The position numbers and the translations under genes are program-made. A stretch of DNA of 5,062 nt from an uncultured Lachnospira sp. (lineage in GTDB: Bacteria > Bacillota > Clostridia > Lachnospirales > Lachnospiraceae), in contig CAAHEK010000286.1 of assembly GCA_900772425.1 (NCBI GenBank), forward strand, positions 1-5,062. Direction: 5' to 3'. Shown piece by piece: positions 1 through 5,062 of the stretch (positions are counted from its first letter, which is position 1; every line of letters begins with the position of its first letter). Under the pieces are notes generated by a model. It made no database searches and was not told the DNA's origin. It worked only from the letters and a program-made list of their open reading frames with translations.

Positions 1-835
1 CTGAACCTGCCATATCATGGTTACCGATTGTTGCAGCGATTGGAAGGCTTCTGAATACTGATGGATAAAGATAACCTGCATACTCGCTCTCTCTTGTCTT
101 CTTATCATTTGCCTTAGCTGCATTTGAATTGTTTATCTGGTCACCTGCTGATAAAAGGAATGAAGCATTTGGACATGTCTTTAATGCCTGCTGCATTGTC
201 TTATTCCAGTTGTATGTATCTCTTGCGACACTCGCATCATTAGCTGAATTATCTGAACTGCTTCCTGATGCTCCGACCTGTGGGTCACCTGTAAGAATTA
301 CTGAAAATTCACTTGTTGCCTTAGTTGTGTAATCATACTCATCTGACCATACTGTTGTGTCTTCTGTATAATTATCAGTATACTGATAATGGTACTTTGT
401 ATTTTCTTCAAAGTAATCTGCTATACCTACCTTATTAGAAGCCTTATAACTCTTACCCTGCCAGTTCTCTGCGCTTATATCTTCTGCCCTTCCTGTTACA
501 ACCTTAGCTGCTGACTTAGCTCCGTCTTTCCATACCTTAACTGCTGGTGTTCCTTTATTCTCTGAATACCATGAAAAATTAAGTGCGCTTGCATCAGAAC
601 CTGGAACTAATGCAATATTTTCTGTCTTGGCAAAAGCTTTCTCTCCTCCCTGCCATACATTAGCAAGCCATGACTGAAAATCTGTTGAATTGTCAGTATC
701 ATTTTTGAATGTACTGCTGCTTACATCATATTCGCCATAAGCAAACGCGCTTACCAATGGAGCCTGACTTACTATCATAGTTGACATTGCTGCAATAGCG
801 GCTGCTCTCTTTAAGAGATTCTTATTCTTTCTCAT
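1..835 (-). CDS. Secreted purple-acid-phosphatase-like metallophosphoesterase, N-terminal part (partial at left edge)
   Basis: This is an exported calcineurin-like phosphoesterase, expected to cleave phosphate esters outside the cell with two metal ions. The start at 835 follows a strong ribosome binding site (GGAGG, 845-841, five bases before ATG). Residues 1-32 form a signal peptide: basic MRKNKNLLKR, a hydrophobic Ala/Met/Ile stretch, and likely cleavage after ...LVSAFA. Residues about 70-172 look like the fibronectin-like N-terminal domain of purple acid phosphatases (VPGSDASALNFSWYS). The catalytic domain then begins with the metal-binding blocks GDPQ (183-186), GDQI (231-234) and GNHD (271-274). 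The window ends at about residue 278, so the later His motifs (GHxH type) lie outside. The substrate cannot be told. The upstream direct repeats suggest Pho-regulon control. It is the last gene on this strand here and seems to have its own promoter. Confidence 0.87.
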   Translation of the reverse strand, partial: MRKNKNLLKRAAAIAAMSTMIVSQAPLVSAFAYGEYDVSSSTFKNDTDNSTDFQSWLANVWQGGEKAFAKTENIALVPGSDASALNFSWYSENKGTPAVKVWKDGAKSAAKVVTGRAEDISAENWQGKSYKASNKVGIADYFEENTKYHYQYTDNYTEDTTVWSDEYDYTTKATSEFSVILTGDPQVGASGSSSDNSANDASVARDTYNWNKTMQQALKTCPNASFLLSAGDQINNSNAAKANDKKTRESEYAGYLYPSVFRSLPIAATIGNHDMAGS

Positions 836-927
836 AATTTCCTCCAACAAAAAAAGTTATATAGTAGTCATCCAGCCTCCTCTCCACTGCTATTCGGATT
901 GCGCAGCTGCCTAGAGGATTTTGGATT
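836..927 (-). other. Foldable 5' leader of the phosphoesterase mRNA, class not recognised
   Basis: If transcription starts about 7 bases after the TATATT box, the leader is about 92 nt and folds into nested helices. The closing helix pairs 925-922 with 874-871. At DNA level it extends as TAGTCA-A-TCCA (932-922) against TGGATGACTA (874-865). A second helix pairs CCTCT (917-913) with AGAGG (883-879). A third pairs GCTGC (907-903) with GCAGT (890-886), closing a 12-nt loop. Seven U residues (855-849) follow, just before the ribosome binding site, so an attenuator or translation switch is possible. I could not match it to c-di-GMP, cobalamin, glycine, THF or guanidine riboswitch cores. It may also be simply a stable leader. 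Confidence 0.4.
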
Positions 928-933
928 GACTAG

Positions 934-939
934 AATATA
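934..939 (-). promoter_or_regulatory. Probable -10 box of the phosphoesterase promoter
   Basis: TATATT (939-934) lies about 100 bases upstream of the phosphoesterase start. No good -35 sits 16-18 bases upstream (only TTTCAT-like sequence), as expected for an activator-dependent promoter. The inferred start of transcription is near position 927. Confidence 0.42.
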
Positions 940-948
940 ACCCGTTGA

Positions 949-987
949 AGTAAATATGAAATAGTCTTTGTGTAAAGGCTATGTAAA
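949..987 (-). promoter_or_regulatory. PhoP-box-like direct repeats (TTTACA, 11-bp period)
   Basis: Read on the minus strand, TTTACA (987-982), TTTACA (976-971), ACTATT (965-960) and TTTACT (954-949) occur exactly every 11 bases with 5-base spacers; three of the four are close matches to each other. Bacillus PhoP boxes are TT(A/T)A(C/T)A-type hexamers at the same period, covering roughly -60 to -20. Relative to a start at 927 these repeats cover -60 to -22. The downstream gene is an exported phosphoesterase, a classic Pho-regulon class. The repeats and spacing are seen; the identity of the regulator is inferred. Confidence 0.5.
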
Positions 988-994
988 TCTTTCT

Positions 995-1028
995 AAAAAT
1001 ATAGTTAAGCTATCAGAAGGCATGATAA
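995..1028 (-). terminator. Weak possible terminator after the TIR gene
   Basis: Fourteen bases after the TIR stop codon, TTATCA (1028-1023) can pair with TGATAG (1015-1010) around a 7-base loop. A T-rich stretch ending in TTTTT (999-995) follows about ten bases later. The stem is short and AT-rich and the U-tract is displaced, so read-through into the phosphoesterase gene is likely. No better terminator is visible between the two genes. Confidence 0.25.
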
Positions 1029-1041
1029 ACACTGGGATTTA

Positions 1042-2445
1042 TTATTCCTCATCAGGATAAAAAACACCATATCCGGCAACATAACCTGCCCTGAAATAAA
1101 ACTCCGTAGACCTGAAAAGGCTTTCTACATCATCGTAATTATCATTCAGCCAGTCTGCTGCCTCAACAAACTTTTTATAATTTTTATGTTCCTTATTCTT
1201 GTCTGTAGGTTCAGCCAGAGCCTTAAGCTCAGGCTTCAGATATGAAAAATATGTATCGCATATTTTCTTTTGGTATGTAGGTTTATGGTTGGCTGTTGAA
1301 ATCACCTCATCCGATACATATACCTTATCTGCTCCGGATTTTTTAAGAAATGTATATATCTTCTTACCGATATGGCGGTTTCCTGCTCCATCATCAAGTT
1401 CCAGCAGATTACACATTTTATCTATTAATTTCTGGTTATCAGGATAGGCATCAACATAATCATCATCAAGGTCTCTTATGTAAATAATTCCACCGTTTGG
1501 ATTAATATAATTAGCCATTTTGCTTACCAGCTTCTCAGGATTAGAGACATCTTTAATGACAAGCGTAAGGTCTATTATGTCAAATCCCAACAGATTGTTA
1601 TTCTCCATAATTTCCATTATCTTCTTGTCGTAATCCTTATCATCAAATTCATCGTCTATAAAATGTCCCTCACCAAATACATCATTTGCATGGTTTACAT
1701 ATGATGCGTAAGTAACTCCATATACATTACTTATTCTTGGGCTTTCACCTCTTACATTACGTTCCGGCGACAAATCGTATTTCTTCTTGTATGTGTCTAT
1801 ATCATAGACCTTATATGAAAATAAGCTCAGTTCCTTTTTGTCCTCAAACAGGCCTTTTTCTTTTATTGCTCTTTCAAGCATTTTCCAGTCAAGCTTTTTG
1901 CAGACCTCGTGGTCAGAGGTTATCCATAGCCTGTCCTCATCTGTCATTTCATGGTCAGCATACCATGAATTATTAATAGACTTCTTCTTAAGTGAGAATT
2001 TACGCCCATTAGAATCCTTCATACTGTTTATAATCTGTGTTTTTATAAACACTTCTTCCATCTCTTCAGAAGAGTTAGGATATTCATTTAAGTTAAAGGT
2101 TTTGAACGCCTTTATTTCGTCTATTTCATTATCCCAGTCAACTTCATCATGATTATATCCGCTAAATGAAATTGCTATAATATTTTTATGCTTTGACTGT
2201 GCATATAGGATTTCTTCTCTTACATAATCCTCAACGCCTTCTCTTTTCTTAAAATATCCCGGTGTAACTATCATCAGGAAATTGGGTGCTTTATCAATAT
2301 TGGACTTTATTTTTTCCAAAAAATCCTCATTATGAATACTATTAGTATCGAAAAATACATCTATACCCTTCTGCATAAGCTTTTCCTTAAGCAAGGCTGC
2401 CTGACTTGCACCTGTATTTCTTCTGTAACTTATAAAAACATCCAT
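1042..2445 (-). CDS. TIR-domain protein with C-terminal methyltransferase-like (pseudo-MTase) domain
   Basis: 467 residues, cytoplasmic, with no signal peptide or membrane segment. Residues 1-140 are a TIR domain: strand A and box 1 MDVFISYRR, BB-loop region GIDVFFDTNSI (27-37), strand C FLMIVTPGYF (56-65), and helix C DYVREEILYA (73-82), where E78 (or E77) sits where bacterial TIR NADases keep the catalytic glutamate. NAD+ cleavage is therefore plausible. Residues about 200-465 follow the order of a class I SAM methyltransferase fold: NVYGVTYASYVNHA (240-253) as strand 2/helix B, FDIIDLTLVIKDVSNPEKLV (288-307) as strand 4/helix D, NPNGGIIYIRDLD (315-327) as strand 5, then IGKKIYTFLKKSGADKVYV (359-377). 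The GxGxG loop is not recognisable and the strand-2 acidic residue appears to be Thr245, so SAM catalysis is doubtful; it may be a sensor. ATG at 2445 has a GGGGTG ribosome binding site (2456-2451). It lies 22 bases after the reductase gene and probably shares its mRNA. TIR is secure; the methyltransferase resemblance is moderate. Confidence 0.88.
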   Translation of the reverse strand: MDVFISYRRNTGASQAALLKEKLMQKGIDVFFDTNSIHNEDFLEKIKSNIDKAPNFLMIVTPGYFKKREGVEDYVREEILYAQSKHKNIIAISFSGYNHDEVDWDNEIDEIKAFKTFNLNEYPNSSEEMEEVFIKTQIINSMKDSNGRKFSLKKKSINNSWYADHEMTDEDRLWITSDHEVCKKLDWKMLERAIKEKGLFEDKKELSLFSYKVYDIDTYKKKYDLSPERNVRGESPRISNVYGVTYASYVNHANDVFGEGHFIDDEFDDKDYDKKIMEIMENNNLLGFDIIDLTLVIKDVSNPEKLVSKMANYINPNGGIIYIRDLDDDYVDAYPDNQKLIDKMCNLLELDDGAGNRHIGKKIYTFLKKSGADKVYVSDEVISTANHKPTYQKKICDTYFSYLKPELKALAEPTDKNKEHKNYKKFVEAADWLNDNYDDVESLFRSTEFYFRAGYVAGYGVFYPDEE

Positions 2446-2467
2446 ATTTTCACCCCGCGTATATATC

Positions 2468-3319
2468 TTATATTTTTTCCAGTGCTACCTTGTGTGTTGG
2501 TGACGGATATACGCTGTCTATCAGTTTCATATCATCGTCGCTTATTTTCTTATCAATATCCTTTAAATTTTCCTCTAAATGTTCTATAGATGAGGTCTTA
2601 CAGATTGTTATAAGATTTTCATTTCTTATAACAAATTTAAGCATAAGATTAGTTATTGTTATATTATTTCTATCACAAATATCTTTAAGAGTTTCATTTT
2701 CCATAAGCTCTATCTGCTTTTCACGAACATTTCCCATCGGCGAATATATCATTGGAAGCACATTATGTGCCTTGCACCATGGAAGAAGGTCATATTCAAC
2801 ACCTCTTGAATAAATGTTATACAGAATCTGATTGGCATAGCAGTTCGCTCCATTTTTGCATCTGAATAAGTCCTCCATGTCGGCAACATCAAAATTGGAT
2901 ACGCCCCAGTGCCTTATATACCCATTCTTCACAAGTGATTCCATCTCGTCTACCACATCCTGAAGAATAGTATCCTCTCTCCAATGCAATAAATATAAAT
3001 CAAAATATTCACAGTTGGTTAATTCTAATGATTTTATTACCTGTTTCTCAAAATTTCCCTTATACGCATTTTCCGGCAGGATTTTATCAACCACAAAAAC
3101 TTTTTTTCTGTCTATTCCTTTTATTACCTCACCGACAACCTGCTCGCTAAGCCCGTCTCCGTACATCTGCGCTGTATCTATAAGCGCCATTCCATACCTG
3201 TTGATTGCCGTTGTAATACATTCAACTTCCTGCTTCAGCTTATTCTTATCATTACCTATACACCATGTTCCAACGCCTATCTGTGGTAAATACTCTTTCC
3301 TGAATTCTATTTTTCTCAT
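2468..3319 (-). CDS. Aldo/keto reductase, YeaE-like
   Basis: 283 residues, full length for a single-domain (beta/alpha)8-barrel aldo/keto reductase, which reduces aldehydes or ketones with NAD(P)H in the cytoplasm. The catalytic tetrad is complete: Asp48 (LIDTA), Tyr53 (QMYGDG), Lys79 (VVDKI) and His112 (LLHW). Family signatures are GTW (17-19), GVSNF (139-143), NQILYN (163-168) and the cofactor-phosphate segment CKTSS...HLEEN (240-251). Landmarks such as YDLLPWC (176-182), YSPM (192-195) and the C-terminal YPSP..KVAL resemble E. coli YeaE, for which methylglyoxal reductase activity is reported; the substrate here is not known. ATG at 3319 follows GGAG (3330-3327, seven-base spacing). It is first in a two-gene unit with the TIR gene and has its own promoter at 3455-3427. 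The link to a TIR protein is unusual, because both act on nicotinamide cofactors. Confidence 0.95.
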   Translation of the reverse strand: MRKIEFRKEYLPQIGVGTWCIGNDKNKLKQEVECITTAINRYGMALIDTAQMYGDGLSEQVVGEVIKGIDRKKVFVVDKILPENAYKGNFEKQVIKSLELTNCEYFDLYLLHWREDTILQDVVDEMESLVKNGYIRHWGVSNFDVADMEDLFRCKNGANCYANQILYNIYSRGVEYDLLPWCKAHNVLPMIYSPMGNVREKQIELMENETLKDICDRNNITITNLMLKFVIRNENLITICKTSSIEHLEENLKDIDKKISDDDMKLIDSVYPSPTHKVALEKI

Positions 3320-3410
3320 TAATCTGCTCCATATAAATACAAATTTTCATCGTATTTACATTGTATTCCATATATTTTATACATTTTATTCTATATACTT
3401 TATTTCATAC

Positions 3411-3448
3411 ATTTTATGCTGTAATCATTTTACAATTTTATGCTGTAA
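3411..3448 (-). repeat. 14-bp direct repeats over the reductase promoter
   Basis: On the plus strand ATTTTATGCTGTAA occurs twice, at 3411-3424 and 3435-3448, with a 24-bp period. One copy fills most of the -35/-10 spacer and the other starts just after the -10 box, over the likely transcription start. This placement fits repressor binding sites. A related shorter repeat, TACATTTTAT, occurs at 3380-3389 and 3409-3418. The surrounding DNA is extremely AT-rich, so the short repeat may be chance. The 14-mer, containing the GC-bearing core TGCTGTAA, is less likely to be. Confidence 0.5.
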
Positions 3449-3455
3449 GTGTCAA
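3427..3455 (-). promoter_or_regulatory. Sigma-A-type promoter of the reductase-TIR unit
   Basis: TTGACA (3455-3450, a perfect -35) is followed after exactly 17 bases by TAAAAT (3432-3427, a five-of-six -10). Transcription should start near 3420, giving an untranslated leader of about 100 nt that is AT-rich with no strong structure. The -35 begins immediately beyond the uppP terminator U-tract, so the two genes are insulated but tightly packed. Confidence 0.75.
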
Positions 3456-3459
3456 AAGC

Positions 3460-3513
3460 AAAAAAGCTAAGAAAACCATTTACATAATTAATGTACACGA
3501 TTATTCTTAGCTT
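3460..3513 (-). terminator. Intrinsic terminator of uppP
   Basis: Minus-strand arms AAGCTAAGAA (3513-3504) and TTCTTAGCTT (3473-3464) form a perfect 10-bp stem that runs straight into six T (3465-3460), then GC and four more T. The 30-base interior contains its own short inverted repeat (TACAT 3481-3485 / ATGTA 3491-3495), which would compact the loop. It lies 55 bases after the uppP stop codon and separates uppP from the reductase-TIR unit. Confidence 0.8.
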
Positions 3514-3568
3514 CTTTGTCTAAATATTTTCTTGTAATATTTTTAATTAATCAATTATTAATCAGTAA

Positions 3569-4465
3569 TTACCTTAAAATCAGTATAACTAATAAACCAA
3601 GTATTATTCTGTACCAGCCAAACACCTTGAAATCATGTTTTTTGATATAGCCCATAAGGAATCTTATAATTACTACTGATACAAGAAATGCCACTATTGT
3701 TCCTGTGAGAAGAATCATTACTTCTGTTCCTGTCATTGCAAGTCCCATCTCCATTGCATACTTGGCTATCTTTAACAGACTTGCGCCAAACATTACAGGC
3801 ACAGCAAGGAAAAATGTAAACTCAGCCGCAATTCCTCTTGAAAGCCCGATAATAAGACCACCTATAATTGTAGCTCCTGATCTTGAAGTTCCAGGGAACA
3901 TCGCAGCAAAAAGCTGGAAAATACCAATAATTATTGCATCCTTATATGTTATCTCATCTATGCTTCTTACTACAGGTTTCTTGTTCTTGCTTATAGTACT
4001 CTCAACAATTATGAATAATACACCTACTACTATTAAAGCAATTGCAACCGGAATCGGATGATAAAATAATTCATCTATTTTGTCATCAAATAAAACTCCT
4101 ACTATTGCTGCCGGAATACATGCAACTACTATCTTAATCCACATATCTAGTGCGCCCGGTTTCCACACCTTTGAATTATCCTTAATACCATTAGCTTTAG
4201 CTTCACTTGCTATCTTATCTGCATTTTTCTTATATGCTGCTCCTGCCTTAAATGGCCACAGCTTATTCCAGAATAATATAACTACCGCTATTATCGCACC
4301 AAACTGTATGACAACCTCAAACATTTTCCAAAACTGTTCTGATACATTTAATTTAACAAATTCATTGAGGAGTATCATATGTCCAGTACTGCTGATTGGA
4401 AGCCATTCCGTGATTCCCTCGACAATACCAAATAATGCTGCTTTAAGAAACTCTATAAATCCCAT
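3569..4465 (-). CDS. uppP: Undecaprenyl-diphosphatase (UppP/BacA family)
   Basis: 298-residue integral membrane enzyme. It removes phosphate from undecaprenyl diphosphate to regenerate the lipid carrier of peptidoglycan and other wall polymers, and family members confer bacitracin tolerance. The first signature EGITEWLPISSTGH (16-29) holds Glu16, Glu20, Ser26 and His29, matching the essential E17, E21, S27 and H30 of E. coli UppP. The second signature PGTSRSG (191-197) holds Arg195, the counterpart of R174. Hydrophobic segments lie around 50-66, 110-126, 138-155, 177-190, 215-235, 248-270 and 283-297. It is about 25 residues longer than E. coli UppP, mainly through a polar Lys/Ala-rich loop at about 72-105. 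A stop codon (4483-4481) lies upstream in frame, so ATG 4465 is the only plausible start. The nearest ribosome binding site is weak or displaced by a palindrome. It lies 74 bases downstream of ppk1. Confidence 0.97.
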   Translation of the reverse strand: MGFIEFLKAALFGIVEGITEWLPISSTGHMILLNEFVKLNVSEQFWKMFEVVIQFGAIIAVVILFWNKLWPFKAGAAYKKNADKIASEAKANGIKDNSKVWKPGALDMWIKIVVACIPAAIVGVLFDDKIDELFYHPIPVAIALIVVGVLFIIVESTISKNKKPVVRSIDEITYKDAIIIGIFQLFAAMFPGTSRSGATIIGGLIIGLSRGIAAEFTFFLAVPVMFGASLLKIAKYAMEMGLAMTGTEVMILLTGTIVAFLVSVVIIRFLMGYIKKHDFKVFGWYRIILGLLVILILR

Positions 4466-4476
4466 TTTTTCTATAT

Positions 4477-4499
4477 ACGGTTATATAACCGTCGCCTTT
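4477..4499 (-). promoter_or_regulatory. Perfect 16-bp palindrome plus displaced Shine-Dalgarno before uppP
   Basis: ACGGTTATATAACCGT (4477-4492) is a perfect palindrome 11 bases upstream of the uppP ATG. Between it and the ATG is only A-rich sequence without a ribosome binding site. The best site, AAAGG (4499-4495), lies just 5' of the palindrome, 29 bases from the start codon. If the palindrome folds as a hairpin in the mRNA, the effective spacing falls to about 13. It could equally be a repressor operator on DNA. Confidence 0.5.
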
Positions 4500-4526
4500 C
4501 TTTACATATTTAAAACTAACAATCCT

Positions 4527-4544
4527 AATAATACCACTATTATT
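4527..4544 (-). repeat. AT-only inverted repeat at the ppk1 stop codon
   Basis: AATAATA and TATTATT are perfect 7-bp arms around a 4-base loop (GTGG on the minus strand), overlapping the ppk1 stop codon (4542-4540). With only A-T pairs and no following T-run, it is too weak for a confident terminator call, so ppk1 and uppP could be co-transcribed. Confidence 0.35.
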
Positions 4545-5062
4545 TCTGTTTATCTACTGCTTTATAAGCCTCATCATAGAAATATTCCTGTGAATTAATA
4601 AGTTCTTCGCCTTCTGAAACGCTCTTTTTGTAATAGTTACCGTTATTTCTCATAACTCTTGCCTTAACATTATCCTTTTTCATAATGTCAAACATATTTC
4701 TTATTCTCATCTTCAAAGTTTCATCATATACAGGCGCAGCTATTTCAACTCTTCTTAATGTATTTCTTGTCATAAAATCTGCTGAAGATATAAATATTCT
4801 GTCTCTGTCGGCTGTACCAAAGATATATATTCTTGAGTGTTCAAGATATCTTCCGACAATGCTTGTTATAGTGATATTATCTGAATAGCCCTCTATTCCT
4901 GCTACAAGACAGCTGATTCCCCTGATTACCATATCAATCTTAACACCTGCCTGTGAGGCTTCCACTAACTTATCAATTATTGTCTTATCTGTCAGCGAAT
5001 TAATCTTAATACCTATGTAACCCTCGTGACCTTCCTTAGCCTTAGCAATTTAATCATCTATA
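4540..5062 (-). CDS. ppk1: Polyphosphate kinase 1, C-terminal part (partial, with an in-frame stop near the window edge)
   Basis: PPK1 reversibly transfers the terminal phosphate of ATP onto inorganic polyphosphate. Only about the last 175 residues are inside the window. From the edge the frame reads IDD, stop, IAKAKEGHEGYIGIKINSLTDK, then VEASQAGVKIDMVIRG, GRYLEHSRIYIFG and ISSADFMTRN. These match the C-terminal phospholipase-D-like domains of PPK1. The His in YLEHSR corresponds to E. coli His592, a proposed catalytic residue; the main phosphorylated His lies outside. The TAA at 5052-5050 falls where PPK1 proteins have Glu (E. coli DREIANA), so one base change explains it. The GTG at 4965 is inside the conserved domain and is not a real start. 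The protein ends normally (...AYKAVDKQK). It is upstream of uppP on the same strand and may share its mRNA. Confidence 0.92.
5050..5052 (-). other. ppk1: In-frame TAA within ppk1 (expected Glu codon)
   Basis: The minus-strand codons around it are ATA GAT GAT TAA ATT GCT AAG. PPK1 homologues have a conserved Glu at the TAA position, so GAA to TAA (G to T at 5052) is the simplest explanation. The flanking reading frame is intact on both sides, so it is not a frameshift. The site is ten bases from the end of the sequence given, so a base-call error is a serious alternative to a true nonsense mutation. Confidence 0.75.

Noticed and set aside
865..932. A known riboswitch (c-di-GMP, cobalamin, glycine, THF, guanidine)
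   Set aside because: None of the conserved core sequences I know for these classes is present. Only isolated short matches such as AATCCG or GGAGAG occur.
961..982. Near-perfect inverted repeat ATAGTCTTT/AAAGGCTAT with a 4-base loop
   Set aside because: It has no T-run on either side and one mismatched pair on the minus strand. It overlaps the 11-bp direct repeats, which explain the same bases better. A dyad operator remains possible.
1240..1850. Active SAM-dependent methyltransferase as the function of the TIR protein C-terminus
   Set aside because: No recognisable glycine-rich motif I and no acidic residue at the end of strand 2, so catalysis with SAM is not supported; only the fold resemblance is kept.
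1199..2152. Open plus-strand frames opposite the TIR gene (for example 1199-1447, 1737-1976, 1838-2152)
   Set aside because: They lie fully inside a well-supported minus-strand gene, overlap each other in different frames, have no ribosome binding sites I could see, and give low-complexity Ser/Leu/Phe-rich products with no family features.
3015..3470. 151-residue plus-strand open frame across the reductase start and its upstream region
   Set aside because: It is mainly the antisense of the reductase N-terminus plus AT-rich spacer, gives a Phe/Ile/Tyr-rich product, and crosses the minus-strand promoter.
3547..3564. Repeated TTAATCA (3547-3553 and 3558-3564) just after the uppP stop
   Set aside because: Short, entirely AT-rich but for one C, in very AT-rich DNA; readily explained by chance.
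4540..4965. A short independent gene starting at GTG 4965
   Set aside because: The GTG encodes an internal Val in the conserved PPK1 sequence (KLVEASQAG), and matching PPK1 sequence continues upstream to the in-frame stop at 5052-5050. It is part of ppk1.
1..5062. CRISPR arrays, insertion sequences, tRNA or rRNA genes, integrase attachment sites
   Set aside because: No regularly spaced long repeats, transposase-like frames, terminal inverted repeats or recognisable RNA genes were found.

Overview
The window looks like chromosomal DNA from a low-GC Gram-positive anaerobe of the Clostridia, most likely a gut Lachnospiraceae-type organism. The basis is AT-rich composition, AGGAGG-like ribosome binding sites, very AT-rich intergenic DNA, and the character of the UppP, polyphosphate kinase and exported phosphoesterase proteins. 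The genus call is inference from protein flavour, not from a marker gene. All five genes lie on the minus strand, so the window reads biologically from right to left.

Right to left: (1) 5062-4540 is the C-terminal part of polyphosphate kinase 1 (ppk1), cut by the window edge and carrying an in-frame TAA ten bases inside that edge. (2) 4465-3569 is a complete uppP, the undecaprenyl-diphosphatase that recycles the lipid carrier for cell-wall synthesis. A perfect 16-bp palindrome separates its start codon from its best ribosome binding site. (3) 3513-3460 is the uppP terminator, and the next promoter (-35 at 3455-3450) begins right behind its U-tract. (4) 3319-2468 is a YeaE-like aldo/keto reductase. 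(5) 2445-1042, only 22 bases downstream, is a TIR-domain protein whose C-terminal two thirds resembles a class I methyltransferase fold without a recognisable SAM-binding glycine loop. (6) 987-836 is a regulatory region with 11-bp-spaced TTTACA-type repeats and a foldable leader. (7) 835-1 is the N-terminal part of a secreted purple-acid-phosphatase-like metallophosphoesterase, running off the left edge.

Three of the five genes release or handle phosphate (ppk1, uppP, the exported phosphoesterase). The direct repeats before the phosphoesterase match the spacing and position of a Bacillus-type PhoP box, which suggests phosphate-starvation control. The aldo/keto reductase and TIR genes form a separate two-gene unit with its own sigma-A-type promoter overlaid by 14-bp direct repeats. 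That unit is the best candidate for an undescribed system: a TIR putative NADase fused to a pseudo-methyltransferase, a possible sensor module, made together with an NAD(P)H-dependent reductase. A defence or stress role is inference; the window shows no other defence gene, transposase, tRNA, integrase or CRISPR array.
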